Notes under the pieces: model-generated
The model's database searches: none
The model's input: the letters and a program-made list of their open reading frames with translations, nothing else
Told to the model about the DNA's origin: nothing
Source: Flavobacterium sp. IB48
GTDB lineage: Bacteria > Bacteroidota > Bacteroidia > Flavobacteriales > Flavobacteriaceae
NCBI RefSeq assembly: GCF_016405855.1
Contig: NZ_JAEFCA010000009.1
Location: forward strand, 62,001-126,000
Direction of reading: 5' to 3'
DNA length: 64,000 nucleotides
Shown: positions 9,165 to 17,775 of the stretch, piece after piece
Layout of the letters: each line of letters starts with the position of its first letter
Position numbering within the stretch: the first letter of the stretch is position 1
Program-made: the position numbers and the translations under genes

Positions 9165-10205
9165 ATGAATAAAAAAAACAATACCAATGTATTTTTAATC
9201 GGATTACTTTTTTTATCAGTGCTATTCTTTTCTTGTGATACTGAATATATTGATAAAGTAAATTCAATTCCTGGCGATGTTGTAAAAGTTCCAGGATATA
9301 CTCACATTGAGTCTTTTACGATAAAAGATGCAGATAATAATGATGTAAGCGCCGCTATTACAGAGGAAAATATAATAGTGACATGGAGTGTAAATACATC
9401 TTTTCCAGAAACCATAAAACCTGAAATTGTTCTTGGTACAGAAGCTGTAATTTCTCCGGCATCTGGAACAGAAGTTCCTTTTAAAGACGGAACCGTTTAC
9501 ACGGTAACTTCAAAAGCGGGAACAACAAAAAAATATACGCTTAAAATAGATTTCAGACAAACAGAACCAAGAACTTGGACTGTAGCCTATCCAGAAACTT
9601 TTAGAAAAGGTTTTTTGCAAAAGATTGTTAATATAGGAAACTCAGGAATCACATCATCGATAAATGATTTGTGGCTAAGTGTCGAAAACACTAGAGTTTA
9701 TTTGGTATCTGCAGAAGATGAGAAAACAGAATATACCGCAGAAATCGTTCATTTAGGTGGTTCGTTAGGAACAACCACATCTGGTACAGCGTTTACGGAA
9801 TATGGAGTATATTATTTTCTTAAAGAAGACATGCCTGTAGGAACTTATGATTTACGTGTCAAAAACGGAATTTATACGCTTCAAAATGGAAGTGTCGAAA
9901 ATAGATTTCAAGTTAGTGTTATTGAACCAGATTCTTTTAAAGCAGAGTTAATTGGTTCTGGAACAGAAAGGAAAATTGGAGATACATTTGAAATTAGAGG
10001 AGGTCAACTAAATACAATTACCAAAATAGAAATGTATAACAGTACAGCTCCAACGGCAATTTATCCGTTAGAATTTGTAAGTGGCACTATTTACAGAGCG
10101 ATATTAAAAGTTCCAGAAGGAACACCTGCGGGAACTTATAATCGAGTAAGATTCTATAGAGATGCAGCCAGTACGCTTACTGCATATACCTTGAAAATTA
10201 AATAA
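9165..10205 (+). CDS. Operon lipoprotein with DUF5018-like and IPT-like domains
   Basis: The 346-residue protein has a lipobox at FFSC (Cys24). Residues about 45-130 again show a DUF5018-like module (SGTEVPFKDGTVYTVTSKAG ending KKYTLKI), followed by two beta-sandwich repeats with IPT/TIG-like phrases (IGDTFEIRGGQLNTITKIEM). It resembles the product of 7421-8167 in domain order and is probably its diverged relative. It is the last gene before a good terminator at 10226. The 240-bp gap before it holds a small stem (9099-9117) but no obvious second promoter. Confidence 0.65.
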   Translation: MNKKNNTNVFLIGLLFLSVLFFSCDTEYIDKVNSIPGDVVKVPGYTHIESFTIKDADNNDVSAAITEENIIVTWSVNTSFPETIKPEIVLGTEAVISPASGTEVPFKDGTVYTVTSKAGTTKKYTLKIDFRQTEPRTWTVAYPETFRKGFLQKIVNIGNSGITSSINDLWLSVENTRVYLVSAEDEKTEYTAEIVHLGGSLGTTTSGTAFTEYGVYYFLKEDMPVGTYDLRVKNGIYTLQNGSVENRFQVSVIEPDSFKAELIGSGTERKIGDTFEIRGGQLNTITKIEMYNSTAPTAIYPLEFVSGTIYRAILKVPEGTPAGTYNRVRFYRDAASTLTAYTLKIK

Positions 10206-10225
10206 TTCGGATATTTTTTTTTTAG

Positions 10226-10258
10226 AATGCGCAGACTGTAATGGTGTGCGCATTTTTT
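10226..10258 (+). terminator. Rho-independent terminator of the heme-uptake operon
   Basis: A perfect 8-bp stem, AATGCGCA paired with TGCGCATT, closes a 13-base loop and is followed by a T-run. It lies 20 bp after the last lipoprotein gene. Confidence 0.75.
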
Positions 10259-10284
10259 ATGTTTAGAAAAGTTTATTAATTATA

Positions 10285-10292
10285 TATATTTG
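10285..10292 (+). promoter_or_regulatory. Bacteroidota-type -7 promoter element
   Basis: TATATTTG matches the flavobacterial -7 consensus TAnnTTTG exactly. It lies 66 bp before the ATG of the 118-residue gene and just after the preceding operon's terminator, which suits a new transcription unit. Confidence 0.55.
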
Positions 10293-10357
10293 CCAACTTT
10301 CAATTAAAGATTTCTAAAATCTGGAACTATTTATATTTCAAATTCAGCATTAAATAA

Positions 10358-10714
10358 ATGACAATACAAGATTTAGTAGGTACTTATTCTATTTCGGGAA
10401 GCAATCAGGACGAAAGTAATGAGATAACTTACAAAGGTGTTTTGACTCTGACTTTAGATCAAAACAATCGCATAAAAGCAGATTGGCTTATCAATTCGCA
10501 TAAACAAAAAGGAACGGGTTTCTTTAAAGACAATATTTTGGTCATTAATTTTAGTTATAAAGGCGATGATCATAAAACTTATAAAGGAGTTGCGGTTTAT
10601 AGATGCATTACCAAAGATATTTTAGACGGATTTTGGTCTGAGAAACATGGAAATCCATTGTATTTAGGAAGTGAACATTGTTTGAGAATGGAAACTATGG
10701 AAAGATTAAATTAG
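10358..10714 (+). CDS. Conserved-looking small cytosolic protein, function unknown
   Basis: The 118-residue protein has no signal peptide and no membrane segment. It is an alternating beta pattern (LVGTYSISG, GVLTLTLDQNNRIKADWLI, GTGFFKDNILVINFSYKG, GVAVYRCITKDILDGFW) that looks like a small lipocalin-like or avidin-like barrel. It forms its own transcription unit, with a -7 element at 10285 and a terminator at 10721. I do not recognise a family and assign no function. Confidence 0.6.
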   Translation: MTIQDLVGTYSISGSNQDESNEITYKGVLTLTLDQNNRIKADWLINSHKQKGTGFFKDNILVINFSYKGDDHKTYKGVAVYRCITKDILDGFWSEKHGNPLYLGSEHCLRMETMERLN

Positions 10715-10720
10715 AATAGA

Positions 10721-10758
10721 AACAGCGCAAAACTTAAAATGTTTGCGCTGTTTTTTTT
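10721..10758. terminator. Bidirectional terminator
   Basis: An 11-bp perfect stem (AACAGCGCAAA with TTTGCGCTGTT) is followed by eight T's on the plus strand. It ends the 118-residue gene. The convergent CPBP gene ends at 10863, so the hairpin may also serve leftward transcripts. Confidence 0.75.
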
Positions 10759-10819
10759 GCCACAGATTAAAAGGATTTTCACTGATTAAATCTGCATAAT
10801 CTGCTAAATCTGCGTGAAA
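10759..10819. repeat. Intergenic 'CACAGATT...ATCTGCGTG' repeat
   Basis: This stretch has several short, partly inverted copies of AATCTGC and CAGATT (CACAGATTAAAAGG, TAAATCTGCATAATCTGC, TAAATCTGCGTG). It matches from memory a dispersed intergenic repeat frequent in Flavobacterium genomes. Only one copy is in the window, so dispersal cannot be shown here. Confidence 0.45.
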
Positions 10820-10862
10820 AAAATATTTTGCAGAAACTATCTCAATTGTCTGCGGAATTAAG

Positions 10863-11552
10863 TTAAGCTGGATTAACAGCAGTTTTATATTTTCTGTTAT
10901 AAAGAATAATAAAACCAACCCATATTACTAATAAAATTATGATTAAAGCAAGTTCTGTATCGTGAAGTCCATTACGGAAGAAATTATTTAGCGAATGTAC
11001 TCCCGCAACTGCCAATAGCGATCCTGTAGAAGTATATACTTTTCCGATTCCCCAAGTTCCGAAGAAAATGATTCCGAAGAAAATCATGTTGCTTGGAGTT
11101 GTTTCAAAGTTTAAATGCCATGCGAACCAAAGAACAGCAATAATTAAGATTGAAGTAAATTTAGGAAGCGATTTCAATTGTCCTTGCAAAAATCCACGCC
11201 ATCCGATTTCTTCTAAAAGTCCGTAAACTAAAACCGTAAACATTAATAAAATTGGAAATTTACCGATTGTGAAATAATAAACACCTGCAATTAAAACAGC
11301 TGGAAGAATCCAATAAACGGCAAACGGAACAATTGCATTTTTATAAATTCCTTTTAACGACATTGGATTGTTAAGAGAGAATATTTTTATTGCTGCCAAA
11401 GCACCCAAAGCAGGACCAACACCACGAAGCAAAATTACTAAATACGGATTTTCTATTCCTGACAATAAATTGGTTTTAACAGCTGCATATCTGCAGATTA
11501 CAGCAATTACATAATAAACTATAATAGCGCCAAAGTTGATTTTATTTTTCAT
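10863..11552 (-). CDS. CPBP-family intramembrane metalloprotease (CAAX protease-like)
   Basis: The 229-residue protein has about six to seven hydrophobic segments. The CPBP (Abi) motifs appear in order: EEIGWRGFLQG (EExxxR, about residue 115), FAWHLNFE and AGVHSLNNFF, which supply the predicted metal ligands and catalytic glutamates. Family members cleave in the membrane; in bacteria the substrates are mostly unknown, though some provide bacteriocin self-immunity. It is probably monocistronic. The Crp-type regulator immediately upstream on the same strand may be unrelated. Confidence 0.85.
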   Translation of the reverse strand: MKNKINFGAIIVYYVIAVICRYAAVKTNLLSGIENPYLVILLRGVGPALGALAAIKIFSLNNPMSLKGIYKNAIVPFAVYWILPAVLIAGVYYFTIGKFPILLMFTVLVYGLLEEIGWRGFLQGQLKSLPKFTSILIIAVLWFAWHLNFETTPSNMIFFGIIFFGTWGIGKVYTSTGSLLAVAGVHSLNNFFRNGLHDTELALIIILLVIWVGFIILYNRKYKTAVNPA

Positions 11553-11628
11553 CGTTTTAAATTTGTTTGGTTTAGTGAAGCAAACTTAGCGAGCAAAAAT
11601 GAAAATAAAATTGACTTTGGGTAAGAAA

Positions 11629-12219
11629 TCATTTTTCCATAACTCTTTTTCGAATTCGGCTTAAACTTTCTGCTGTTAATCCCAAATAAGAAGCAATGAT
11701 TTTGAGTGGTGTTCTTTGAAAAATTTCTGGACGCCCTTCTATAAGTTTCAAATAACGTTCTTGAGGAGAAAGCGTTAATAGATTAATTTGTTCTTGCTGT
11801 TTACGCACATAAAGCATTTCAGAAATAGCTTTTCCAATTCGTAAACCTGTTTCAGATCTTTGATACAGTTCGTTCAAATCTTGATGCGGAATAGACCAAA
11901 GCGTCAAATCTTCTAAAGCTTCAGTTTTAATAACAGATGGCTGCTGATTTAAAAAAGACATATAATCACTTATAAAACTTTTTTCATACAATAGATTAAT
12001 GCAGATGTCTCTTTTACCATCCCAAACAAATAATCCCGCAGATCCTTTAATGATGATATTAAGATATTTTTCGACACCATGATAATCTTTTATGATTTCA
12101 GATTTATCAAATTCACGAACTTTAATCTTCTCCGAAAATCCTGTCCAGATGTTCATATCGGCAGTAAAATAATTTTCGAAAATTCTCTTTACATCTTCAG
12201 GAGACGGACTTTGTGGCAT
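11629..12219 (-). CDS. Crp/Fnr-type cyclic-nucleotide-binding-domain regulator
   Basis: The 196-residue protein has an N-terminal cNMP-binding-like beta-roll (KVREFDKSEIIKDYHGVEKYLNIIIKGSAGL) and a C-terminal winged helix with LKIIASYLGLTAESLSRIRK. There is no cysteine cluster for an Fe-S center, so it is not an oxygen-sensing FNR. Many close Bacteroidota relatives lie beside genes for which they act as local activators. The gene lies 76 bp upstream of the CPBP gene on the same strand. Target and ligand are unknown. Confidence 0.8.
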   Translation of the reverse strand: MPQSPSPEDVKRIFENYFTADMNIWTGFSEKIKVREFDKSEIIKDYHGVEKYLNIIIKGSAGLFVWDGKRDICINLLYEKSFISDYMSFLNQQPSVIKTEALEDLTLWSIPHQDLNELYQRSETGLRIGKAISEMLYVRKQQEQINLLTLSPQERYLKLIEGRPEIFQRTPLKIIASYLGLTAESLSRIRKRVMEK

Positions 12220-12350
12220 TTTATTAAATTATGAGTTTGGAATGCCAATATAAGTTTTATCTTTCAAAATAAAAACAGCTGTATTAACCTATTATCCTTT
12301 TGTGAAGTGAGTCCAACTTTGACAAAGTTTGACATTTATAACCTCAATAA

Positions 12351-12452
12351 TTGTCATTTCGACGGAGGAGAAATCTCCACAAGTAACTCTACAATGGTAG
12401 TCCAATCTTTATCGAGCTTCTCGTGGAGATTTCTCCTCCGTCGAAATGACAA
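12351..12452. repeat. Long perfect inverted repeat (hairpin element)
   Basis: Two 30-bp arms, 12351-12380 and 12423-12452, are exact reverse complements and flank a 42-bp spacer. The arm begins TTGTCATTTCGACGGAGGAG. It lies between the sucrose block and a regulator gene, outside any coding sequence. It has the look of a REP- or MITE-like dispersed element described in Bacteroidota intergenic regions. Just left of it, at 12315-12329, is AACTTTGACAAAGTT, which recurs at 14104-14118. Confidence 0.75.
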
Positions 12453-12496
12453 AAATGCGTAAACGAGCTCTATAATTTATCTTTTGGCAAAGCTCA

Positions 12497-14008
12497 TTAA
12501 ATTAAAGAATTTGGCTGAAGTTCATTATCATATTTTTCAGGATCAGAAGCTGCATATTCGTTTTCTGGTTCTGGAATAACGTGAATTTTAGAATCGCTTA
12601 TCGAAATTACAGCAGAACAAACATAGATTCCGACTTTTCCTTCGTTGTATTTAAAATCCAATAAAGTCAGTTTTACGATGTCATTTATAGAAAGTTCATA
12701 GTAATTTCCGTAACGGATAATTTTAAAGGAAATCTGTTTTTCTTCGCTAATTTCAAATTGATTGGTTTGAATGTTTTCAAAAATGAAATTATTCTTGACA
12801 TCTTTTTCATTAAATCCCCAAGCTCTAAACTGCACGAAACCATTCATAAAATCAATCGAAATATAATATCCAGTTCCTTCTTTATCACATTCAATTACAA
12901 AACCCGTTTTTCCCATTCCTTCAACAGACAATGTTCCTTCCCAAACAAAATCGTTTGATGGTTTTTCGAAGCCATAAATTTCATAACCGCTTCGGCAGCC
13001 AAATCGCCATTTGTTTTCATTTTCCAAAACAAATTCGGCTGTTGGATTTCCTAGAATAGGCAAGGGGTGAGGCAAATCTTTTTGAAGAATCGTTTTCTGA
13101 TACAGTTTTTCCCAATAGTAATAACTTTTCAGCAAAAGTCTTCCACTTTTATCGACATCCAATTCTTTTGGTGGCGGAATTACGCGGTGTGTATTGACGT
13201 TTCCGTCTGCAAAATAGAAATTGTAAACCAAGAAATGTTTTCCATCTTTAACCACTCTGGCAGCATAGTTTCCTTGTGGCATCAGTACATTATTGTGAAA
13301 TGCAGAATATTCTCCTCTAAATTCTGGCGAAGACCAATAACGAATTTTAATATCTTCTCTGATAGATCCTAAAAGATAATGCGTTCCTTTAATTTCAAAA
13401 ACACACGGACATTCCACATCATCATAAACATACGGAATGTGAAGCGGTTTTTGCAGCACATAACCTTCCTTTTCTCTTTTTGCTACACCAATACAGCCTC
13501 TGCGGTATGTTGGTCCAGAGGCGCTTCGGGCGCAGATTAACAAATAATCTTCGTCTTTGTATTGGTATTTAAAAGGATCACGAAAACTAATCCATTGTCG
13601 CGGATTGTTATTTTTGCCTTCATAATGAGGAGCTTCGCTTTTAAACGGAAGTCCGTATAAGTTTTCCTTTTTCCAAGTAAGCAAATCGGTAGAAATTGCT
13701 CTTCCTACTTTTTGTTCGATTCCCTTGTCTTGGCGTTTAAGGCCAGTATAATACATTTCATAACCTTCGCCATCCGATTTTTTGCTGATGTGCATTGTCC
13801 ATAACATATCATCATCCCATTCTCCTGGATCGCCCACAAATAAAGCGTTTTTTACTCGTTTCCACGAAAGACCGTCTTTTGAAATGGCATGAGCGATATA
13901 ATCATGATTTGGAATGATTAAATGAAATAAATGATGAATTCCTTTTTCATCTATAAATACATCAACATCTCCAATTTCCCAGTTGCTAAATCCTGAACCT
14001 GAATACAT
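12497..14008 (-). CDS. GH32-like glycoside hydrolase (beta-fructosidase family fold)
   Basis: The 503-residue cytoplasmic protein has no signal peptide. Its N-terminal two thirds look like a five-bladed propeller with the GH32/68 landmarks: a blade-1 Asp in GDVDVFIDEKG (nucleophile position), SFRDPF (RDP motif) and DVECPCVFEI (EC motif, acid/base Glu). The C-terminal third is a beta-sandwich (FVIECDKEGTGYYISID). With sucrose-phosphate synthase and fructokinase alongside, a role in splitting sucrose or fructosides is likely. Blade 1 lacks the usual WMNDPNG wording, so specificity may differ. I chose ATG 14008; an upstream GTG at 14059 would start inside a repeat element. Confidence 0.7.
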   Translation of the reverse strand: MYSGSGFSNWEIGDVDVFIDEKGIHHLFHLIIPNHDYIAHAISKDGLSWKRVKNALFVGDPGEWDDDMLWTMHISKKSDGEGYEMYYTGLKRQDKGIEQKVGRAISTDLLTWKKENLYGLPFKSEAPHYEGKNNNPRQWISFRDPFKYQYKDEDYLLICARSASGPTYRRGCIGVAKREKEGYVLQKPLHIPYVYDDVECPCVFEIKGTHYLLGSIREDIKIRYWSSPEFRGEYSAFHNNVLMPQGNYAARVVKDGKHFLVYNFYFADGNVNTHRVIPPPKELDVDKSGRLLLKSYYYWEKLYQKTILQKDLPHPLPILGNPTAEFVLENENKWRFGCRSGYEIYGFEKPSNDFVWEGTLSVEGMGKTGFVIECDKEGTGYYISIDFMNGFVQFRAWGFNEKDVKNNFIFENIQTNQFEISEEKQISFKIIRYGNYYELSINDIVKLTLLDFKYNEGKVGIYVCSAVISISDSKIHVIPEPENEYAASDPEKYDNELQPNSLI

Positions 14009-14045
14009 TTTATTACTTATTTTTAAACTGTTAGTATGTTTTTTT

Positions 14046-14184
14046 GCCACGAATGGCACGAATTTTCACGAATTCTAATTTGAAGAACTTTGTCAAAGTT
14101 TTAAACTTTGACAAAGTTGTAGTTGTGATATGTCTTAGATTTTTGCCTAATTAAAAATTCGTGAAAATTTGTGCAATTAGTGGC
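14046..14184. repeat. Nested palindromic intergenic element
   Basis: The outer arms, GCCACGAATGGCACGAATTT at 14046-14065 and its imperfect complement ending AATTAGTGGC at 14184, enclose two small palindromes, AACTTTGTCAAAGTT (14086-14100) and AACTTTGACAAAGTT (14104-14118). The inner unit also occurs at 12315-12329. This combination suggests one repeat inserted within another. It lies between the GH32-like and sucrose-phosphate synthase genes. Confidence 0.65.
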
Positions 14185-14209
14185 TTATTTTTTATGCTCA
14201 ACGAATGAA

Positions 14210-16387
14210 TTATTTTATGACTTTATAATGTTTTAAACCTTCCAAAATTCCTTCTGAAGCTGAATTTTTAGCGACATAAATGCTTTTTGTTGTTTCATAA
14301 TCGGCAAGTTCTGCGCTTCGGTTTCCAACAATAATTCCTTTTACTGAACCTCTAAACATATCGACATCATTTCCAGAATCTCCTGCCGCAATTACATTAC
14401 TTAACGGAATAGACCATTTTCTGCACAAGAATTTAATCGCATTTCCTTTTGAAGCTCTTTTGGGAATAAAATCTAAAAACTGCCCATGACTCGGAATAAT
14501 GTTGACTTTGTACCAGCCCGTTCCCAAAGCAGTAATCAGTTCATCATGATTGTAGTGTTCTTTATCATAATAATATGAGATTTTATAAGGGTTTTGAGCT
14601 TCTTCTTCCTGAATTTTTATCCATTTAATGTCTTTCAATCTATTGACAATATCTTCTCGTTTCCATCTTCCTGCAAGAAATTTTGCCCAACCTTTATCCA
14701 AAATATAATCCTTTCCATTGGTGTAATAAATTTCGGTTCCGACAGAACAGATAATAAAGTCGGGTAGAGGAAACTCTTCTTCATCAATTACTTTTTTAAC
14801 AAGCGCTAAATTTCTTCCAGAAGCCATTGCAAAAGCCATTTTTTCGGTGCGATTGGTTAAATGAGCTTTTAATTCTTTCAAACCTGGATTTGCTAGTTTT
14901 GGTTCAATTAAAGTTCCGTCAATATCAGAAACCAATAAGTGATCTATTTTTCGTTTTAATCGGCTGATATTGATATTTGGATAATGCTGTTTTTTGATTC
15001 CAGTTGAAGAAACTGATAGATTTTCATTAATTAAATCTACATAATGGTTAACATGGCTTATCCAACTGTAATATTTTTGAATATTAGTTGCACCATTATT
15101 TGAGTAATATTTCCATCGATTTTCATCGGTTAAAATATTTCGGAGTGCTTTTTTGATCTGGCTTTCTTCTTGCGGATTTACCAATTCTCCGTTCTGGCAA
15201 ACAGGAATTATTTCTGAAGGTCCGCCGTTTTTTGTCACCACAACTGGAAGTCCCGAACTAGCCGATTCGATAACGGTCAATCCGAAGTTTTCATGTAAAG
15301 CTAAATTCACAAAAACGCCTCTTTTTTCTGCAGCATAACGATAGATAATCGAAACTTCATTTTCAACATCATGTTTCTTCGGAATTGCCATTTTTCCGTA
15401 CAAATCGTATTTATCCATTAAAAGAAGCAAATCAGTTAAAACGTTTTTTTCAGACTCTGGCATTTTAGCAATGTCTTTTCGAATTCCGGCAAAAATGACC
15501 AAATTAGCCATACTTTGCAGTTCTTTGTCTTTTCCGTAAACTTCAATTAAGGTATTCAAGTTTTTATGACGATCAGGTCGTGAAAGCGCCAGAATAATTG
15601 GCTTGTGCGGATTGGTAAGAAATTTAGAAATACTTTCGGCAACCCAATATTTTCGTTGCGCTTCTTCCATATGTTTATCCGAATCGTTTTCTTGATAATA
15701 ATAAGGAACAAATTTTCTGGTGTCAATTCCGGGAGAGATCGCGTGGTATTTTCCTAATTCAAAATTTTTATATGCTTTGTAGGTCTCAATTTCCTGTTCG
15801 GTAGAAGTGACAATAAATTCTGCGAGTTCTAAGGTTCTTTCTTCAGCAGCAATTCGGGCTTTAAACTTGAACTTTTTCTCCAATTCTTCCTCAGTTTCTC
15901 CGCTTTCGATTAATTTCCTCTTTTTGTAGAATCCTAGAGAATGTCCAGTATGAGCGAAAGGTATATTCAAAACTGACGATAATTCGGCTGCGGCGTAACC
16001 TGCGTCAGCATAATGAGAGTGAATCCAATCTGGGAAAATATTGTGTTGTTTGATGTGTTGCATCGCGCCGTTCACAAAAGTATCTAGACCTTCCCAAAGC
16101 TGTTCTTTTGCTTTATATTTTTTTCCCAGAAACGGAATTCGCCTTATATCCAGTTTGTCATTTATAATTTCTACAGGTACTGAGTATTCTGGCGAAAGGG
16201 CGGGATCATCTATTAATCTTGTAAAAATATGAACGTGTTCGACATCTTCATGCTGCGATAAAAACTCTGCTAATTCGTATATGTATTTGGTCTGACCTCC
16301 GTTGTCAGCATCTCGACCGATTTCGAGACCAGAACCTTTCAAAAGTCCGTGGATATTGATAAGTGAAATTCGTAGTTTTTTCATCAT
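14210..16387 (-). CDS. Bifunctional sucrose-phosphate synthase / sucrose-phosphate phosphatase
   Basis: The 725-residue cytoplasmic protein has two parts. Residues 1-465 are a GT4 glycosyltransferase with sucrose-synthase-type motifs (DADNGGQTKYIYELAEF, HSHYADAGYAAAELS and the nucleotide-sugar ExxxxxxxE in ENFGLTVIESASSG). Residues about 480-725 are a HAD phosphatase (SDIDGTLIEP, SGRNLALVKK, AAGDSGNDVDMF). The fusion would make sucrose-6-phosphate from UDP-glucose and fructose-6-phosphate and then dephosphorylate it. The neighbouring fructokinase supplies fructose-6-phosphate. A terminator lies between the two genes, so it may have its own promoter in 16388-16503. Two adjacent start codons (16387 and 16384) are possible. 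Confidence 0.85.
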   Translation of the reverse strand: MMKKLRISLINIHGLLKGSGLEIGRDADNGGQTKYIYELAEFLSQHEDVEHVHIFTRLIDDPALSPEYSVPVEIINDKLDIRRIPFLGKKYKAKEQLWEGLDTFVNGAMQHIKQHNIFPDWIHSHYADAGYAAAELSSVLNIPFAHTGHSLGFYKKRKLIESGETEEELEKKFKFKARIAAEERTLELAEFIVTSTEQEIETYKAYKNFELGKYHAISPGIDTRKFVPYYYQENDSDKHMEEAQRKYWVAESISKFLTNPHKPIILALSRPDRHKNLNTLIEVYGKDKELQSMANLVIFAGIRKDIAKMPESEKNVLTDLLLLMDKYDLYGKMAIPKKHDVENEVSIIYRYAAEKRGVFVNLALHENFGLTVIESASSGLPVVVTKNGGPSEIIPVCQNGELVNPQEESQIKKALRNILTDENRWKYYSNNGATNIQKYYSWISHVNHYVDLINENLSVSSTGIKKQHYPNINISRLKRKIDHLLVSDIDGTLIEPKLANPGLKELKAHLTNRTEKMAFAMASGRNLALVKKVIDEEEFPLPDFIICSVGTEIYYTNGKDYILDKGWAKFLAGRWKREDIVNRLKDIKWIKIQEEEAQNPYKISYYYDKEHYNHDELITALGTGWYKVNIIPSHGQFLDFIPKRASKGNAIKFLCRKWSIPLSNVIAAGDSGNDVDMFRGSVKGIIVGNRSAELADYETTKSIYVAKNSASEGILEGLKHYKVIK

Positions 16388-16503
16388 TCTTCCTTATTTT
16401 ATTGGATTTGCAATTTACTGCGCTCCTCTTGATTAGGACGAAATAATTCCATTTTAAATTTACATATTTCCCATGTTTGGAAGAAAAATAGAATGTTATA
16501 ACT

Positions 16504-16537
16504 ATAAAAAAGGCCTGATGTTTAGAATCAGGCTTTT
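16504..16537 (-). terminator. Leftward terminator after fructokinase
   Basis: GCCTGAT (16513-16519) pairs with ATCAGGC (16527-16533), extended by flanking A/T pairs. On the minus strand it ends in a T-run. It sits just after the fructokinase stop. Confidence 0.7.
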
Positions 16538-16544
16538 CAAATTT

Positions 16545-17444
16545 TTAATTTTTATTAATTAAATTTTCTATGTCAAATATTGAAATTTTAGGATTTCCAC
16601 CAGTTGAACCAGCGACTAAGGCTCCTGTTGCGCAGGCAAAATTTAAAGCTGCTTGTGGTTCTTTTCCGTTTAGAAGCGAAGTGATCAAAGCTCCCAAGAA
16701 AGAATCTCCAGCGCCAACCGTGTCTTCAACTTTTATCGTGTAACCTTCATTTTCATAAAGATGTTTGTCCCATAAAAGCAAGGCTCCATCTTTTCCTCTT
16801 GTAACACAAATTGCTGTGGCATTGGTTAAAGAACAGATGAAATTCATATTTTCTTCTAAAGTATTGTAAGGAGAATCTAAAGCCGCGCTGATTTCCATTA
16901 GCTCTTCATCATTAAATTTGATAAAATTAGCCGATTGCATTAAGTGCTGCAGAATTTCGTAATCATAATGCGGTTTTCGAAGATTAACATCAAAAACTTT
17001 ATAAGTGTGCGTGTTGAGTAATTCGTCTAAAGCTTCTCTAGAGACTTCATCTCTGCAAACCAAACTTCCGTAGATTAAAACATCTGAGTTTATGACTAAT
17101 TCTCTTGCTTCTTCGTTTAAAACAATCTTGTCCCAAGCAGAAGGATAAATAATTTCATAAGTCGCAGATTTACTTTCGTCTAATGTTACATTTACCAATC
17201 CTGTAGGGAAATCGTCAGATTTTAGAATAGTTTTGGTTTCAAGGCCTAATTTGTTGACTTCATCTATAATTGCTTCTCCATCTTCATCATTTCCTACACA
17301 GCTAATCATATTAGAATCAACACCCAGTGCTTTCATGCGAAGCGCTACATTTAAAGGCGCTCCGCCAATTTTTTTTTCATTACCAAAAATATCCCAAAGT
17401 ACTTCTCCGAAAGCTACAGCTTTTAGTTTTTTGTTGTTGCTCAT
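16545..17444 (-). CDS. PfkB-family carbohydrate kinase, probable fructokinase
   Basis: The 299-residue kinase has the PfkB N-terminal signature (GEVLWDIFGNEKKIGGAPLN, residues about 13-32) and the C-terminal signature VEDTVGAGDSFLGALI with its catalytic Asp. It would phosphorylate fructose to fructose-6-phosphate, which matches the sucrose-phosphate synthase downstream. Length and motif order are complete. Fructokinase specificity rests on the neighbourhood and on the GEVLWD start typical of fructokinases; another ketose or nucleoside substrate is possible. Confidence 0.8.
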   Translation of the reverse strand: MSNNKKLKAVAFGEVLWDIFGNEKKIGGAPLNVALRMKALGVDSNMISCVGNDEDGEAIIDEVNKLGLETKTILKSDDFPTGLVNVTLDESKSATYEIIYPSAWDKIVLNEEARELVINSDVLIYGSLVCRDEVSREALDELLNTHTYKVFDVNLRKPHYDYEILQHLMQSANFIKFNDEELMEISAALDSPYNTLEENMNFICSLTNATAICVTRGKDGALLLWDKHLYENEGYTIKVEDTVGAGDSFLGALITSLLNGKEPQAALNFACATGALVAGSTGGNPKISIFDIENLINKN

Positions 17445-17775
17445 TTTGTTTTTCTCTTATTTTAAAACATTAAATCAAGTGATTAGAGTTTCACACGATT
17501 TCATAAAAATAAAAAAGAATAACGGTTTCTGCAACCCAAATCTAAAAATCATAACAATCTGTTCATTTTAAAAAGTCTAAATTTTTAACTTATATTTGTT
17601 GAATAGGTAGTCTTTTTTTTATGAAAACAGAACTTATAAGAAGGTAAAAAGGGTTAAAACGGTATTTTCTTATAATTTTATAAAAGTTACTTCTAAATGA
17701 ATTTAAAGCGGATCAAAATTGTACTATAACGGTTTGCTAATAAAATTTTACTTTCAAAAACTATTTAAAATTTAA
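17445..17775. other. Intergenic region between divergent genes, with a -7 element
   Basis: The 331-bp AT-rich gap separates the leftward sucrose block from the rightward 190-residue gene. A perfect TAnnTTTG element (TATATTTG, 17591-17598) faces right but lies 178 bp before the ATG, which would give a long leader. AAGTCTAAATTTT just left of it resembles half of the iron-type motif, though the match is weak. I see no gene in it. Confidence 0.45.

Noticed and set aside
10706..10918. 70-residue minus-strand open frame
   Set aside because: It overlaps the CACAGATT repeat, the terminator and the end of the CPBP gene; the translation looks random.
14009..14059. GTG-initiated N-terminal extension of the GH32-like gene
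   Set aside because: The extra 17 codons run into the palindromic repeat element at 14046-14184, while ATG 14008 gives a clean start next to the first propeller blade.
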